A stretch of 64,000 nt of DNA from an uncultured Lacticaseibacillus sp. (GCA_934370925.1 CAKRNG010000003.1:1-64000), one strand, 5' to 3'; counted from the stretch's first letter, positions 18,262 to 26,757 are shown. Made by a program: numbers and translations. The notes: a model not told the origin generated them from the sequence alone.

Positions 18262-19203
18262 ATGGCAAGTTTTGCCAGTCAGGTCAAGAAAGAACTGACC
18301 CAACTTGAGGTCCACCCCGAACACGCGAAGGCAGAATTGTCAGCGCTCATTCGGATGAACGGCACACTCACCATCGTTAATCACCAGCTAGGACTGGATG
18401 TCCAAACCGAAAACCCTGCCATTGCGCGTCGTTTGTACGCCCTGATTCGTCAGTTGTACAAGCAGGAGGCAAGCCTAATTGTGCGGCGGAAGATGAAGCT
18501 GAAGAAGAACAACCAGTATGTGGTGCGCTTGAGCCATGACGTGAAACCAATGCTACGGGATTTGTCCATCCTGGATCCATTGGGGCTGAGCATTAACACC
18601 GCGGTGGCGGAAAATATCCTGAATGAGCCGCAGCGGATGCGCTCGTATCTGCGGGGTGCGTTTTTGGCGGGGGGCTCTGTGAACAACCCGGAAACGAGTC
18701 GTTACCATCTAGAGATATACTCCCTGTATGCGGATCATAATGAGGGAATTCTGCAGATGATGAATCACTTCGACCTGAACGCACGCACGGTGGCACGTCG
18801 GAGTGGCGATATCGTGTACCTGAAGGAAGCTGAGAAAATTGCGGACTTCCTGAACGTGATTGGGGCAACGAACGCCATGCTGAAGTTCGAGGACGTGCGC
18901 ATCATGCGGGACATGCGGAACTCCGTCAACCGACTCGTTAATTGTGAAACAGCGAACATGAGTAAGACGGTGGACGCCGCGCAGAAGCAGATTGATAACA
19001 TCACCTTCCTGCAGACGCATGGCGGGCTTGACCAACTGCCAGCCCGTCTGCGTGATATGGCGCAAGTGCGGGTCGATCATCCCGATATTTCGTTAACGGA
19101 ACTGGGCAAGCTAGTTCCAGGTGGTCCTATTTCCAAATCAGGGGTGAACCACAGATTGCGCAAAATTAACGAACTCGCCGACAAAGCCCGCGGTCTCACG
19201 TAG
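18262..19203 (+). CDS. whiA: DNA-binding protein WhiA
   Basis: A 313-residue protein joining a LAGLIDADG-like N-terminal domain (two lobes; the second shows [14 protein letters not shown]) and a C-terminal helix-turn-helix ([25 protein letters not shown]). The homing-endonuclease catalytic function is lost in this family. In Bacillus it influences cell division and chromosome segregation; in actinomycetes it controls sporulation septation. It starts 4 bp after yvcK with AAGAGGTGA as ribosome binding site. A strong terminator closes the operon. Confidence 0.96.
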   Translation: MASFASQVKKELTQLEVHPEHAKAELSALIRMNGTLTIVNHQLGLDVQTENPAIARRLYALIRQLYKQEASLIVRRKMKLKKNNQYVVRLSHDVKPMLRDLSILDPLGLSINTAVAENILNEPQRMRSYLRGAFLAGGSVNNPETSRYHLEIYSLYADHNEGILQMMNHFDLNARTVARRSGDIVYLKEAEKIADFLNVIGATNAMLKFEDVRIMRDMRNSVNRLVNCETANMSKTVDAAQKQIDNITFLQTHGGLDQLPARLRDMAQVRVDHPDISLTELGKLVPGGPISKSGVNHRLRKINELADKARGLT

Positions 19204-19236
19204 GTTATTGCGTGAGGGGGAAGGGCGACACAGAAG

Positions 19237-19283
19237 CAGCCGGTGCCAGCGAGTAGTTCATTCGCTGGCACCGGCTGTTTTTT
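19237..19283 (+). terminator. Terminator of rapZ-yvcK-whiA
   Basis: CAGCCGGTGCCAGCGA pairs perfectly with its complement and is followed by TTTTTTG. Confidence 0.92.
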
Positions 19284-19315
19284 GACACGTAAATTCACAA
19301 AGAGACCGAAAACTA

Positions 19316-19344
19316 TTGCAATTGGCCTGAAAACCAGATATTAT
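19316..19344 (+). promoter_or_regulatory. Promoter of the tRNA-Arg gene
   Basis: TTGCAA (19316-19321) and TATTAT (19339-19344) lie 17 bp apart and end 14 bp before the tRNA. Confidence 0.7.
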
Positions 19345-19358
19345 AGTTAAGTACTTTT

Positions 19359-19430
19359 GCGCGGTTAGTGTAATGGATCGCACGTGAGATTCCGGTTCTC
19401 GAAATCCGGGTTCGACTCCCGGGCTGCGCA
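19359..19430 (+). tRNA. tRNA-Arg (anticodon CCG)
   Basis: Cloverleaf read by eye: acceptor GCGCGGT with GCTGCGC, D-arm GTGT/GCAC with loop AATGGATC, anticodon stem TGAGA/TCTCG around loop TTCCGGT (anticodon CCG, reading codon CGG), T-arm CCGGG/CCCGG with loop TTCGACT, discriminator A. The 3' CCA is not encoded. It has its own promoter and terminator. Some pairs in the acceptor stem are G-U. Confidence 0.93.
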
Positions 19431-19440
19431 GAAAAGCAAA

Positions 19441-19475
19441 AGAAAAACGCCTATTTCTAGGCGTTTTTCTTTTGC
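19441..19475 (+). terminator. Terminator after tRNA-Arg
   Basis: AAAAACGCCT/AGGCGTTTTT hairpin with a T-rich end. Confidence 0.88.
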
Positions 19476-19496
19476 TCTAAATGGTATAACATCACG

Positions 19497-19521
19497 GTCC
19501 TCAGCGCCCTTAGCTGAGGAC
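19497..19521. repeat. Small hairpin GTCCTCAGC/GCTGAGGAC
   Basis: A 9-bp perfect stem lying between the tRNA terminator and clpP, followed by AAGCGTGTC. Similar in position, size and 3' flank (AAGC) to the hairpins at 30230 and 60553. The rest of 19522-19660 shows nothing. Confidence 0.5.
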
Positions 19522-19662
19522 AAGCGTGTCACTTCCCCAAACGTAACCCGACAACACAACACACCCGCCAGAAGCCAGACATCTATCTAATTCTGTCCAG
19601 ATGGCGTTGTCACCTACAATCCAACAGATTATACTGATTAGACAAACTTAAGGTGAAAACCA

Positions 19663-19679
19663 TTTGACCTATTTTGACG
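19663..19679 (+). promoter_or_regulatory. CtsR operator of clpP
   Basis: TTTGACC-TAT-TTTGACG is the tandem heptamer bound by the heat-shock repressor CtsR (reverse of GGTCAAA-N3-GGTCAAA). It overlaps the TTGACG -35; a TATACT -10 lies at 19699-19704 (19-bp spacing). Confidence 0.85.
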
Positions 19680-19756
19680 TTTGGTGTAACCTTAGCACTA
19701 TACTAAAGCGAGTGCCAATGGTGCCCGCCATCTCTCTACAATTAGGAGGTTTCTAC

Positions 19757-20341
19757 ATGTTAGTACCTACAGTTATTGAACAGACAAGCCGCGGCGAACG
19801 CGCCTACGACATTTACTCCCGCCTGCTTAAGGACCGGATTATTATGCTGTCCGGTGAAATCAACGACCAGATGGCCAACACCATCATTGCGCAGCTCCTC
19901 TTCCTGGACGCGCAGGATTCCGAAAAGGATATCTACCTTTACATTAACTCTCCAGGTGGTGTTATTACTTCTGGCCTCGCCATTTTGGACACGATGAACT
20001 TGATCAAGTCCGACGTTCAGACGATTGCCATTGGGATGGCTGCGTCCATGGCAAGTGTGCTTCTGGCATGTGGGACCAAGGGCAAGCGTTTTGCACTGCC
20101 TAACTCCGAAGTGCTGATTCACCAGCCACTCGGGGGTGCACAGGGCCAGCAGACTGAAATCGAAATCGCCGCACAGCAGATTTTGAAGGCACGTGAAAAG
20201 CTCACGAAGATGCTGGCAGATGCTTCTGGCCAGCCACTCGATAAGGTACGTAAGGACACTGAACGTGACCACTACCTGACCGCTGATGAAGCCAAGGAAT
20301 ATGGCTTGATTGACGATATTCTCACCGGCAACAAGAAGTAA
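19757..20341 (+). CDS. clpP: ATP-dependent Clp protease proteolytic subunit ClpP
   Basis: Self-compartmentalising serine protease, a 14-mer in the cytoplasm, fed by Clp ATPases; degrades misfolded and regulatory proteins. With the ATG at 19757 (after TTAGGAGGT) the product has 194 residues, and the catalytic Ser97 (GMAASMA) and His122 (IHQPLGG) fall at the classical numbers. The frame opens earlier at 19664, but that region is the promoter. Regulation by CtsR is indicated by a perfect operator overlapping the -35. A terminator follows, so the gene is monocistronic. Confidence 0.98.
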   Translation: MLVPTVIEQTSRGERAYDIYSRLLKDRIIMLSGEINDQMANTIIAQLLFLDAQDSEKDIYLYINSPGGVITSGLAILDTMNLIKSDVQTIAIGMAASMASVLLACGTKGKRFALPNSEVLIHQPLGGAQGQQTEIEIAAQQILKAREKLTKMLADASGQPLDKVRKDTERDHYLTADEAKEYGLIDDILTGNKK

Positions 20342-20356
20342 GATAGTTTTAGACGG

Positions 20357-20388
20357 AAACGCCCGACAATAATGTCGGGCGTTTTTGT
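20357..20388 (+). terminator. Terminator after clpP
   Basis: AACGCCCGACA/TGTCGGGCGTT hairpin followed by TTTGTG. Confidence 0.9.
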
Positions 20389-20397
20389 GTGGCGGCA

Positions 20398-20463
20398 CGG
20401 TGGGGGATGCATAGCTCGACTTAGGATGTAACGTTCGTGTACTTTTGACTTACGGTGCATCCT
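20398..20463 (+). repeat. Tail fragment of repeat family B
   Basis: Contains GCTCGACTTAGGATGTAACG and ACTTTTGACTTACGGTGCA, the 3' tail of family B without its large hairpin; GGGGGATGCAT and ATGCATCC-like ends pair with each other. A degenerate hairpin (TTTGCG, loop CGCAGC, CGCGAATG) follows at 20478-20500. Confidence 0.6.
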
Positions 20464-20581
20464 CTTTTGATGTGTCTGTTTGCGCGCAGCCGCGAATGAC
20501 CTGCCTAAAAAAACTTAAACGGATGAAGAATGTATAAATTAACTTAAAAAAAGCATCAACGCCAAAAAAGAGATGAAATTC

Positions 20582-20590
20582 TGCTATCAT
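20582..20590 (+). promoter_or_regulatory. Extended -10 promoter of the DUF1146 gene
   Basis: TGCTATCAT, one mismatch from TGNTATAAT, ends 21 bp before the start codon. Confidence 0.5.
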
Positions 20591-20611
20591 GGCACGTGGA
20601 GGATTTTTTAT

Positions 20612-20848
20612 ATGAATCAAACATTTGGCATTTCAGCGCTCTTAACGTTATGTTCCCACCTTGTCTTTATTCTGCTTGTTTGGCGAACCATGTTATCGTT
20701 GCGTGTGGAGAAGATTGTCAAGGCAGGCCACACGCGTGAAGCACAATTACTCATGATGTTCATCGCGATTGGTCTGGGCTATTTGGTTTCGAGCTGTTTC
20801 CTATCATTGGTAACGGCCGTCAAGAATCTTTCGTACTTAATTAGTTAA
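20612..20848 (+). CDS. DUF1146 family small membrane protein (YwzB-like)
   Basis: A 78-residue protein with two membrane segments (about residues 5-25 and 48-70) separated by a basic loop, LRVEKIVKAGHTREAQ. This matches DUF1146, a short family of unknown function usually encoded between the ATP synthase operon and mbl/murA in lactobacilli. The ATG at 20612 follows TGGAGG; the longer frame from 20573 starts within the promoter. The next gene here is mbl, in keeping with that context. Confidence 0.85.
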   Translation: MNQTFGISALLTLCSHLVFILLVWRTMLSLRVEKIVKAGHTREAQLLMMFIAIGLGYLVSSCFLSLVTAVKNLSYLIS

Positions 20849-20939
20849 TCCTGTTTATGATATGGTTAGTCGTGTACGATGTTTGTTCGGATACGTGTGA
20901 CGGAAAATAGGATAGATATAAAAAATCATCAGTGAGGCT

Positions 20940-21076
20940 GTTGCCGGAAAAAGTTTGGCGGAGGTTTTGGGGTGTCGTAAGTGGTGAAGGTATCTTGGCG
21001 GTTTACCACCTAGATACGGAACCGTGCCCCACCACTGAAGACACGCCAAAACCGGAGCCAAACTTTTTCCGGCAAC
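20940..21076. repeat. Repeat family C, copy 3, upstream of mbl
   Basis: The left arm begins GTTGCCGGAAAAAGTTTGGC and the right arm ends GCCAAACTTTTTCCGGCAAC: 20 bp of perfect pairing although several bases differ from copies 1 and 2. The inner GGTATCTTGGCGG segment is shared with copy 2. Confidence 0.85.
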
Positions 21077-21135
21077 CGCCATCTACTTTGCGACTTACTT
21101 TTAACATCTAATATGAATGAAAATCTAGACAGCTA

Positions 21136-21144
21136 TGGTATAAT
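21136..21144 (+). promoter_or_regulatory. Extended -10 promoter of mbl
   Basis: TGGTATAAT, a perfect extended -10, 36 bp before the start codon and 60 bp after repeat C. Confidence 0.6.
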
Positions 21145-21179
21145 CGAGTGTCTAGTTAAACTCGAGGGGAGCATTGGTA

Positions 21180-22169
21180 ATGGCAAAAGATATCGGGATC
21201 GACCTGGGGACCGCGAACGTCCTCATCAACGTCAAGGGGAAGGGCATCGTGTTGAACGAACCTTCCGTTGTGGCAATCGATACCCAAACGGGAAAGGTAC
21301 TGGCAGTCGGTGCTGAAGCATATAAGATGGTGGGACGGACGCCCGGAAACATTCGGTCAATTCGTCCACTGAAGGATGGCGTTATCGCTGACTTCGACAT
21401 CACGGAAGCAATGCTTGAGTACTTCATCAACAAGCTCAACGTGAAGGGCTTTTTGAGCAAGCCAAACATTCTCATTTGTGCACCAACGAACATTACGTCT
21501 ATCGAACAGAAGGCCATCATTCAGGCGGCCGAAAAGTCCGGCGGTGGGAAGGTTTACCTTGAATTCGAACCTAAAGTCGCTGCAGTTGGGGCCGGTCTCG
21601 ATATTTTCCAGCCACAAGGGAACATGGTCATTGATATTGGGGGCGGGACGTCTGACGTTGCCGTTCTGTCAATGGGCGAAATCGTCACGAGCCAATCATT
21701 GCGCCTGGCTGGGGACAAGATGGATGCCGCAATCGTGAGCTACGTGAAGAACAAGCATAAGTTGCTCATCGGGGAACACACTGCCGAACAGCTCAAGATT
21801 CAAATTGGTGCGGTTTACGAAGCCGACAAGACGGCATCCATGGAAGTCCGTGGACGTGATATTGCAACGGGTCTGCCACGCGAAGTTGAAGTGACAGCCG
21901 TTGAAGTTCAGGAAGCCTTGCACGACGTCATGGCGGCTGTGATTGCGGCGGCCAAGGAAGTTCTCGAAAAGACGCCACCTGAATTATCTGCCGACATTAT
22001 CGACCGTGGCGTCATGCTCACTGGTGGGGGCGCCTTGCTGAAGGGGATTGCCAAGTTGTTCGCTGATGAGTTGCACGTGCCTGTGTTACTTGCAGAGAAC
22101 CCATTGGATGCGGTTGCCCTCGGGACCGGCGTACTCCTTGATAACATTGCACACCACAAGCAGTATTAA
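21180..22169 (+). CDS. mbl: Rod-shape protein, MreB/Mbl actin homologue
   Basis: A 329-residue bacterial actin that forms membrane-bound filaments guiding lateral wall synthesis. Seen: the phosphate-1 loop GIDLGTAN, the connect region, phosphate-2 IDIGGGTSDVAV and adenosine motif TGGGALLKG. Best described as Mbl-like because it lies with DUF1146, yidD and rodA rather than mreCD. The frame opens at TTG 21174, but ATG 21180 has CGAGGGGAG at proper spacing. Directly downstream are epuA, yidD, DUF2969 and rodA, forming a cell-envelope block. Confidence 0.94.
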   Translation: MAKDIGIDLGTANVLINVKGKGIVLNEPSVVAIDTQTGKVLAVGAEAYKMVGRTPGNIRSIRPLKDGVIADFDITEAMLEYFINKLNVKGFLSKPNILICAPTNITSIEQKAIIQAAEKSGGGKVYLEFEPKVAAVGAGLDIFQPQGNMVIDIGGGTSDVAVLSMGEIVTSQSLRLAGDKMDAAIVSYVKNKHKLLIGEHTAEQLKIQIGAVYEADKTASMEVRGRDIATGLPREVEVTAVEVQEALHDVMAAVIAAAKEVLEKTPPELSADIIDRGVMLTGGGALLKGIAKLFADELHVPVLLAENPLDAVALGTGVLLDNIAHHKQY

Positions 22170-22306
22170 TAACACGGCGGAGAGTACGTTAAAGTCAGTG
22201 ATTTTGGTGGTTAATTGTTCACTTGCAGGACAAGTGAAACGATGAATCTAACTAGGAGTAACTGAGGTTTGGCGTACGCTTTCCTGTGCATATGGAGGCA
22301 ACCAGT

Positions 22307-22471
22307 ATGAGTACTTTTTCAAGGATAATGCGGCGTTTGGGCATTCTGGTGCTTGTCGGGCTTGTCCTCATTGTTGTGGGCGCCATGATTGGTTACGGTG
22401 TCGGCGGGGGAAATCCCTTTGCCGTGTTCGTTCCAAGTACGTGGACACACATTTTAGATTTCTTAAGGTAA
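22307..22471 (+). CDS. EpuA family small membrane protein
   Basis: 54 residues with one membrane helix (about residues 10-30) and the family hallmark [25 protein letters not shown]. The family (EpuA) is often annotated as a DNA-directed RNA polymerase beta subunit, a label derived from gene neighbourhood rather than sequence. The ATG at 22307 follows GGAGGC; an earlier ATG at 22286 frame has no ribosome binding site. Ends 4 bp before yidD, so probably co-translated. Function unknown. Confidence 0.82.
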   Translation: MSTFSRIMRRLGILVLVGLVLIVVGAMIGYGVGGGNPFAVFVPSTWTHILDFLR

Positions 22472-22475
22472 GCGC

Positions 22476-22739
22476 ATGTTGAAGACGATTGTTTTGGCAA
22501 TCATTCACTTTTATCAACGCTTCATTTCGCCGCTATTTCCGCCGTCTTGTCGCTACACGCCGACTTGTAGCCAGTACACGGTGCAAGCGGTGCAACGGTT
22601 CGGTGGTGTGAAGGGTAGCTTGATGGGCATTGCGCGAATTTTACGGTGCAACCCATTTGTGCCCGGCGGAGAAGATCCTGTTCCGGACCACTTTAGCTTA
22701 CGGCGAAGCAAACCAAATGAGTTTAACGGTGTCAAGTAA
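22476..22739 (+). CDS. yidD: Membrane protein insertion efficiency factor YidD
   Basis: An 87-residue peripheral membrane protein that assists YidC in inserting inner-membrane proteins. Seen: N-terminal amphipathic stretch [29 protein letters not shown] with the conserved cysteines, then the HGxxKGxxxxxxRixRCxPf-like region [19 protein letters not shown] and PGGEDPVP. Overall length matches the family. It follows epuA by 4 bp. Confidence 0.95.
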   Translation: MLKTIVLAIIHFYQRFISPLFPPSCRYTPTCSQYTVQAVQRFGGVKGSLMGIARILRCNPFVPGGEDPVPDHFSLRRSKPNEFNGVK

Positions 22740-22785
22740 GGTCCGGCTGCGATAGTCGAGACGATTAACGATGAAGGAGAATACA

Positions 22786-23007
22786 GTGGCTAAAGAACGT
22801 AATATCGACATTACGATGGATAGTATTAAGCGAAATGGCCGAATGGTTTCGGTTCTGCTCGACGGAAAAAATGAGATTGGATCCATTGAACCCGTTGAAA
22901 GCAAGTTTTCCGCGTTCTTAACGGGTAGTGCGGATGCACAAAACTTCAAGACGGAAGCAGACGCTGTGAACTACCTGCTGTCCGCTTATCATCTACACAA
23001 GCACTAA
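22786..23007 (+). CDS. DUF2969 family protein
   Basis: About 73 residues, small and soluble, matching the lactic-acid-bacterial DUF2969 family of unknown function normally found just before rodA. The GTG at 22786 (MAKERNIDITMD) is preferred because AAGGAGA lies 6-12 bases upstream; the ATG at 22771 is itself next to that site. Repeat family B begins 6 bp after the stop and separates the gene from rodA. Confidence 0.8.
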   Translation: MAKERNIDITMDSIKRNGRMVSVLLDGKNEIGSIEPVESKFSAFLTGSADAQNFKTEADAVNYLLSAYHLHKH

Positions 23008-23012
23008 AACGG

Positions 23013-23130
23013 AGAGGCTGCGCCAGAAGACGGGTTGCCCCCGGTATACAAGGTGGTCCCGGCGGAAATCCCGAATTTAGGATTTCTGTCGGGACTGCCT
23101 TGTATGTGAGGGGACAGTTTTCTGGCACGA
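23013..23130 (+). repeat. Repeat family B copy after the DUF2969 gene
   Basis: Outer arms TGCGCCAGAAGAC and TTTTCTGGCAC; inner stem GGTCCCGGCGGAAATCC with its diverged complement around CGAATTTA. Confidence 0.75.
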
Positions 23131-23138
23131 CGAATCAC

Positions 23139-23300
23139 AGAGTGCAGTGCCCCGGTCAGAAGTTGAGCATTAACGTAGAATTGATGGAGGCGGTGCATTT
23201 CCGCCGCAATCAATTCTGGGTTAAGCGCAGGCTTCTGGGGCACGTAGCTCGACTAGGATGTAACGTTCATGTGCCTTTGATTTATATTGCACGAGCGGGT
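23139..23300 (+). repeat. Repeat family B2 (alternate hairpin) plus B tail
   Basis: GTGCCCCGGTCAGAAG pairs with CTTCTGGGGCAC; inside, AGAATTGAT pairs with ATCAATTCT. Related elements at 26137 and 43115 have different inner stems. The GCTCGACTAGGATGTAACG tail follows. Confidence 0.7.
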
Positions 23301-23331
23301 CACGCCGCCTTGTGTGAAAGGAGTTGTCTTC

Positions 23332-24564
23332 TTGAATCGACAAGAAAAGACTGAGGAGCAAAAAGGCGATCGCGTCGATTACGGCATCTTGCTGACAATC
23401 ATGCTCCTTGGACTCATCGGAATGGGCGCCATCTACATGACAATTGTCAATGATGGCACCGTCAGTTCTGCCGTGAAAGCGGTCGTGATGCAAGTTGTGT
23501 GGTACCTCGTTGGGGGTGCCGGTATTCTGATTATTATGCGTTTTGATGCCGAGCAACTGTGGCGGATTGCGCCCATTTTGTTTGGGGTGGGGATTTTCCT
23601 CCTGATTGCCGTTCTGATTTTCTACAACCGGGCGATTGCGCTCAGTACGGGGGCCAAATCATGGTTTAAGATTGGGCCGTTAACATTCCAACCCAGTGAA
23701 GTGATGAAACCCGCCTACATTTTGATGTTGAGTCGGGTCGTGACGTTGCATAATACCAAAATGCCCCACAACTTCCATAATGACTGGATTCTGATTGGGA
23801 AGATGGTTGCGTGGACGGCACCGGTTGCGACGCTGCTCATCCTGCAGAAGGACTTGGGGACAACACTGGTTTTCATTGCTATCTTTGCGGGTGTTGTGCT
23901 TGTTTCTGGAGTGACTTGGAAAATCATTGCGCCAATTGGTAGCTTCTTCCTCATTGTCGGGGGTGGCGCACTCTACATGGCCACGCAGTCATGGGGGCAG
24001 GTTATTCTGCGTCATGTCGGGTTTAAGGCGTACCAGTTTGCCCGAATCGCGTCTTGGTTGAACCCATCTGGGGCAACGGACGGGGATTCGTACCAGATTT
24101 GGCAGGCGATGAAGGCGATTGGCTCCGGACAAATGACGGGGACGGGCTTCGGAAACTTGAACGTCGTCGTGCCGGTGCAAGAATCTGACATGATTTTCTC
24201 CGCAATTGGGGAAACGTTTGGTTTCATTGGGGCAGGGGTTCTGATTCTGTTGTACTTCTTGCTCATCTACCAAATGATTCGTGTCACCTTCGATACGAAG
24301 AATGAATTCTACGCGTACATCTCCACGGGCGTGATCATGATGATTCTCTTCCACGTGCTTGAAAACGTGGGGATGAACATTGGACTGTTGCCACTGACTG
24401 GGATCCCATTGCCATTCGTCAGTCAGGGGGGCTCGTTCTTGCTGGCAAACTTGTTCTCGGTTGGGATGGTGCTGTCAATGCGGTACCACCACCAGAGTTA
24501 CATGTTCAGCCAGGCAGAAGGGTTTGCTGGGAGTGGACAAGGTTCTGACCTCGTTGAAAAGTAG
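23332..24564 (+). CDS. rodA: FtsW/RodA/SpoVE family cell-wall polymerase (RodA)
   Basis: A SEDS peptidoglycan glycosyltransferase of about 410 residues that works with class B penicillin-binding proteins during elongation. Seen: about ten membrane helices, KSWFKIGPLTFQPSEVMKPAYI (family motif including WFKIGPLxFQPSE), and the C-terminal LPLTGIPLPFVSQGGSFLLAN. The TTG at 23332 lies 7 bp after AAAGGAG and gives the usual length; the frame extends upstream into repeat B. Close to mbl, hence RodA rather than FtsW. Confidence 0.92.
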   Translation: MNRQEKTEEQKGDRVDYGILLTIMLLGLIGMGAIYMTIVNDGTVSSAVKAVVMQVVWYLVGGAGILIIMRFDAEQLWRIAPILFGVGIFLLIAVLIFYNRAIALSTGAKSWFKIGPLTFQPSEVMKPAYILMLSRVVTLHNTKMPHNFHNDWILIGKMVAWTAPVATLLILQKDLGTTLVFIAIFAGVVLVSGVTWKIIAPIGSFFLIVGGGALYMATQSWGQVILRHVGFKAYQFARIASWLNPSGATDGDSYQIWQAMKAIGSGQMTGTGFGNLNVVVPVQESDMIFSAIGETFGFIGAGVLILLYFLLIYQMIRVTFDTKNEFYAYISTGVIMMILFHVLENVGMNIGLLPLTGIPLPFVSQGGSFLLANLFSVGMVLSMRYHHQSYMFSQAEGFAGSGQGSDLVEK

Positions 24565-24630
24565 TTACGAGAATTGACGAAGCGGCGTGCGGACAAGCCG
24601 CGCGCCGTTAATCGTTGCAAACAAGTAGGT

Positions 24631-24787
24631 GAGGCTGCGCCAGAAGACGGTTTGGTCCCGGTATACAAAGCAGGCCCGGTGGAAATCCCGAACTTAGGAT
24701 TTCTACCGGGCCTGCTTTGTATGTAAGGGGGCAGTCTTCTGGCGCGCGACTGGATGTAAAGTTCGTGCGCTTTAGACTTATGGCGCC
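24631..24787 (+). repeat. Repeat family B copy after rodA
   Basis: Begins GAGGCTGCGCCAGAAGACGG; the inner stem GCAGGCCCGGTGGAAATCC pairs with its complement around CGAACTTA; ends with the GACTGGATGTAAAGTTCG tail. Confidence 0.85.
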
Positions 24788-24821
24788 CCCTCGCCTATTT
24801 GTTTGTCGTCTAATAAAATCG

Positions 24822-24850
24822 TTTACAAAAAATCGGGTTGCTGTTATACT
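24822..24850 (+). promoter_or_regulatory. Promoter of nanE
   Basis: TTTACA (24822-24827), 17 bp, TATACT (24845-24850), with TG at 24842-24843. Confidence 0.8.
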
Positions 24851-24901
24851 TTGTTTGGAGAATAAATCCTAAATTAAAACGTAAATGGAGATAAATGGAT
24901 A

Positions 24902-25591
24902 ATGAAGAAAGCAGACTTTTTAAACCAAGTTCGTGGTGGCGTGATTGTTTCCTGTCAGGCACTGCCAGGTGAACCCCTGTACACGGAGGCGGGTGGTGTG
25001 ATGCCCCTGCTGGCAAATGCTGCGGAACGTGCGGGTGCCGTGGGAATTCGTGCAAACTCAGTGCGCGATATCAAGGAAATTCAAGCAGTGACGGATCTGC
25101 CAATCATCGGCATTATCAAACGGTCCTACTTGCCAGAAAAGCCCTTTATCACAGCGACAATGAAGGAAATTGATGAACTTGTGGCAACGGGCTGTGCCGT
25201 CATTGCGTTTGATTGTACCAACCGCAAACGTCACGATGGCCTGACGATTAACGAATTCATTCAGCAGGTACGTGCAAAGTACCCAGATCAGCTTTTCATG
25301 GCGGACACCTCAACCCTTGAGGAAGGCATTAACGCGGCCAAGGCGGGTGTGCAGTTTGTTGGCACCACACTCAGCGGTTACACGGAAGAAAGCGTGGCGC
25401 AGGAAGGCCCTGACGTTGCGATGATTGAAGGACTCGTAAAAGCAGGTTGCGACGTGATTGCGGAAGGCCGAATCCACACGCCCGAACAGGCACGCGCCAT
25501 TCAGGATTTAGGCGTTGCAGGAATTGTTGTGGGCGGTGCCATTACGCGGCCACTTGAGATTGCCACACGGTTTGTTGAGGCGTTGAAGTAG
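24902..25591 (+). CDS. nanE: N-acetylmannosamine-6-phosphate 2-epimerase NanE
   Basis: A 229-residue TIM-barrel epimerase converting N-acetylmannosamine-6-phosphate to N-acetylglucosamine-6-phosphate in sialic acid/ManNAc use. Seen: [51 protein letters not shown] and C-terminal [10 protein letters not shown]...[11 protein letters not shown], all family landmarks. It stands alone with its own promoter and terminator. No nanA, nanK or transporter is present in the window, so it may serve salvage of ManNAc-6-P rather than full sialic acid catabolism. Confidence 0.95.
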   Translation: MKKADFLNQVRGGVIVSCQALPGEPLYTEAGGVMPLLANAAERAGAVGIRANSVRDIKEIQAVTDLPIIGIIKRSYLPEKPFITATMKEIDELVATGCAVIAFDCTNRKRHDGLTINEFIQQVRAKYPDQLFMADTSTLEEGINAAKAGVQFVGTTLSGYTEESVAQEGPDVAMIEGLVKAGCDVIAEGRIHTPEQARAIQDLGVAGIVVGGAITRPLEIATRFVEALK

Positions 25592-25599
25592 GTCAAAAT

Positions 25600-25637
25600 A
25601 AAAAAATCCGCCGCAAAAAACTGCGGGGGATTTTTTG
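25600..25637 (+). terminator. Terminator after nanE
   Basis: AAAAAATCC...GGATTTTTT stem with inner CCGC/GCGG, ending in a T-tract; usable on both strands, so it also serves the opposing gene. Confidence 0.85.
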
Positions 25638-25648
25638 TTTCGCCACGA

Positions 25649-26056
25649 TTAATGCAGATATTGATCGTACTTTGTCGTACTTGGTTGCCAGCTCGATGTC
25701 ACGTTGCGCGTGAATTGAATGCCGTCATGTGTGGGCGTCACGGTGTAGTTTTGGTTTGTCGCTTGCACGAGGAACACCGCGTTTTCGGGGGTGATGGCGA
25801 ACCGTTGCTGCTGTGTGGTAGAGAGCTGGACGAGTGTGCCAGCCTGTTCGCCGCCAACCTTGTCTGAAAAGTCGTGGTGAATGAGGTTACCGAGGAAGCC
25901 GGTGACGGAACTGCTCAGCTGAACGAGGGGGGAATAGGTTTTGTTGCGTAGGATGAGGATGCCGTTAACTAATTGTGCGGCCGTTTCAGTGACGGTAAAG
26001 GCCGCTTCGTGAGTGCGCAAAGCGGAAATAAGTTCGTTGACAGTTTGAATTTGCAT
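25649..26056 (-). CDS. Hypothetical protein, function unknown
   Basis: 135 residues, no recognised family, no signal peptide or membrane segment. The sequence is rich in Thr, Gln and Val with beta-prone segments, and it contains no Cys. The ATG follows CGGGAGGGTC on the minus strand, and a TATACT -10 (reverse of AGTATA near 26085) lies about 30 bp upstream, so expression is likely. It converges on nanE and shares its bidirectional terminator. Confidence 0.72.
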   Translation of the reverse strand: MQIQTVNELISALRTHEAAFTVTETAAQLVNGILILRNKTYSPLVQLSSSVTGFLGNLIHHDFSDKVGGEQAGTLVQLSTTQQQRFAITPENAVFLVQATNQNYTVTPTHDGIQFTRNVTSSWQPSTTKYDQYLH

Positions 26057-26136
26057 GTGACCCTCCCGTGATTCTTTCGTCTATAGTATACAAGATGGTG
26101 ACAGTGCATTAAAGTGCGCGACAATTCACAGGCGAA

Positions 26137-26280
26137 GTGCCCCGGTTAGAAGCTGAGCATTAACGTAGGCCCGGTGGAGGTGACGGGTTTACCACCGCAA
26201 CCGGGTGTGGGTTAAGCACAGGCTTCTGGGGCACGTAGCTCGACTAGAAACAGAGCGCAGACTTCTGGCGCACCCCACGA
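26137..26280 (+). repeat. Repeat family B2 copy
   Basis: Stem GTGCCCCGGTTAGAAG with CTTCTGGGGCAC; inside, GGCCCGGT with ACCGGGT replaces the AGAATTGAT stem seen at 23139, and GGTTTACC marks the apex. A short B tail follows. Confidence 0.65.
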
Positions 26281-26448
26281 TTTCTCGGGAAGCGTTCCTT
26301 TTCATTCTTAATTTTCCCCAAAAAACACCGAAATTTTTTATCGATAAATGAGGATGACGAATCGCGCTACATCAAGGATTGTGGACGGTTGTGCGCGAGG
26401 TGTGACGAAAAATTGTGGCAAAAAGAAGAAAAATATGTGTAAATTATG

Positions 26449-26477
26449 TTGACAGAGAGAAAAAACCTCGCTATGAT
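26449..26477 (+). promoter_or_regulatory. Promoter of the metQNP operon
   Basis: TTGACA (26449-26454), 17 bp, TATGAT (26472-26477). Confidence 0.85.
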
Positions 26478-26483
26478 ACAGAC

Positions 26484-26757
26484 ATTGATTCGACGATAAC
26501 AAACGAAGACGTGGGAGAGCGAGCAAACACGACCTTAAAAGAGACCCCGGATGGTGAGAGCGGGGAGGTACGGTAGCTCAAAAATGGCCTACTGATCGGT
26601 GCACCGAACCCAACTGGGTAAGGCTGCAATGGCTGGCATCCATTAAAGTGCACACGGGTTGTTTGACCCGTTAGTGAGGTCCCTGACTGCAGCAGGGACG
26701 ACTTAGAATGGTACCGCGTTAATTCGCTTCTAACAGTTGTTAGGGGCGAATTTTTTT
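26484..26757 (+). promoter_or_regulatory. T-box riboswitch, probably methionine-specific
   Basis: A leader of about 270 nt between promoter and metQ. It carries GGATGGTGAGAGCGGGG (stem I region), the T-box AATGGTACCGCG with the TGGT bulge that pairs with an uncharged tRNA ending ACCA, and the terminator AATTCGC...GCGAATTTTTTT (26721-26757). The candidate specifier is ATG at 26584-26586 in the stem-I internal loop; this, together with the downstream MetQ importer, suggests tRNA-Met sensing. Low methionine would favour read-through. The exact loop fold was not computed. Confidence 0.88.

Noticed and set aside
25652-25867. ORF opposite the hypothetical gene at 25649-26056
   Set aside because: Antisense shadow of the better-supported minus-strand gene, which has a ribosome binding site and promoter.
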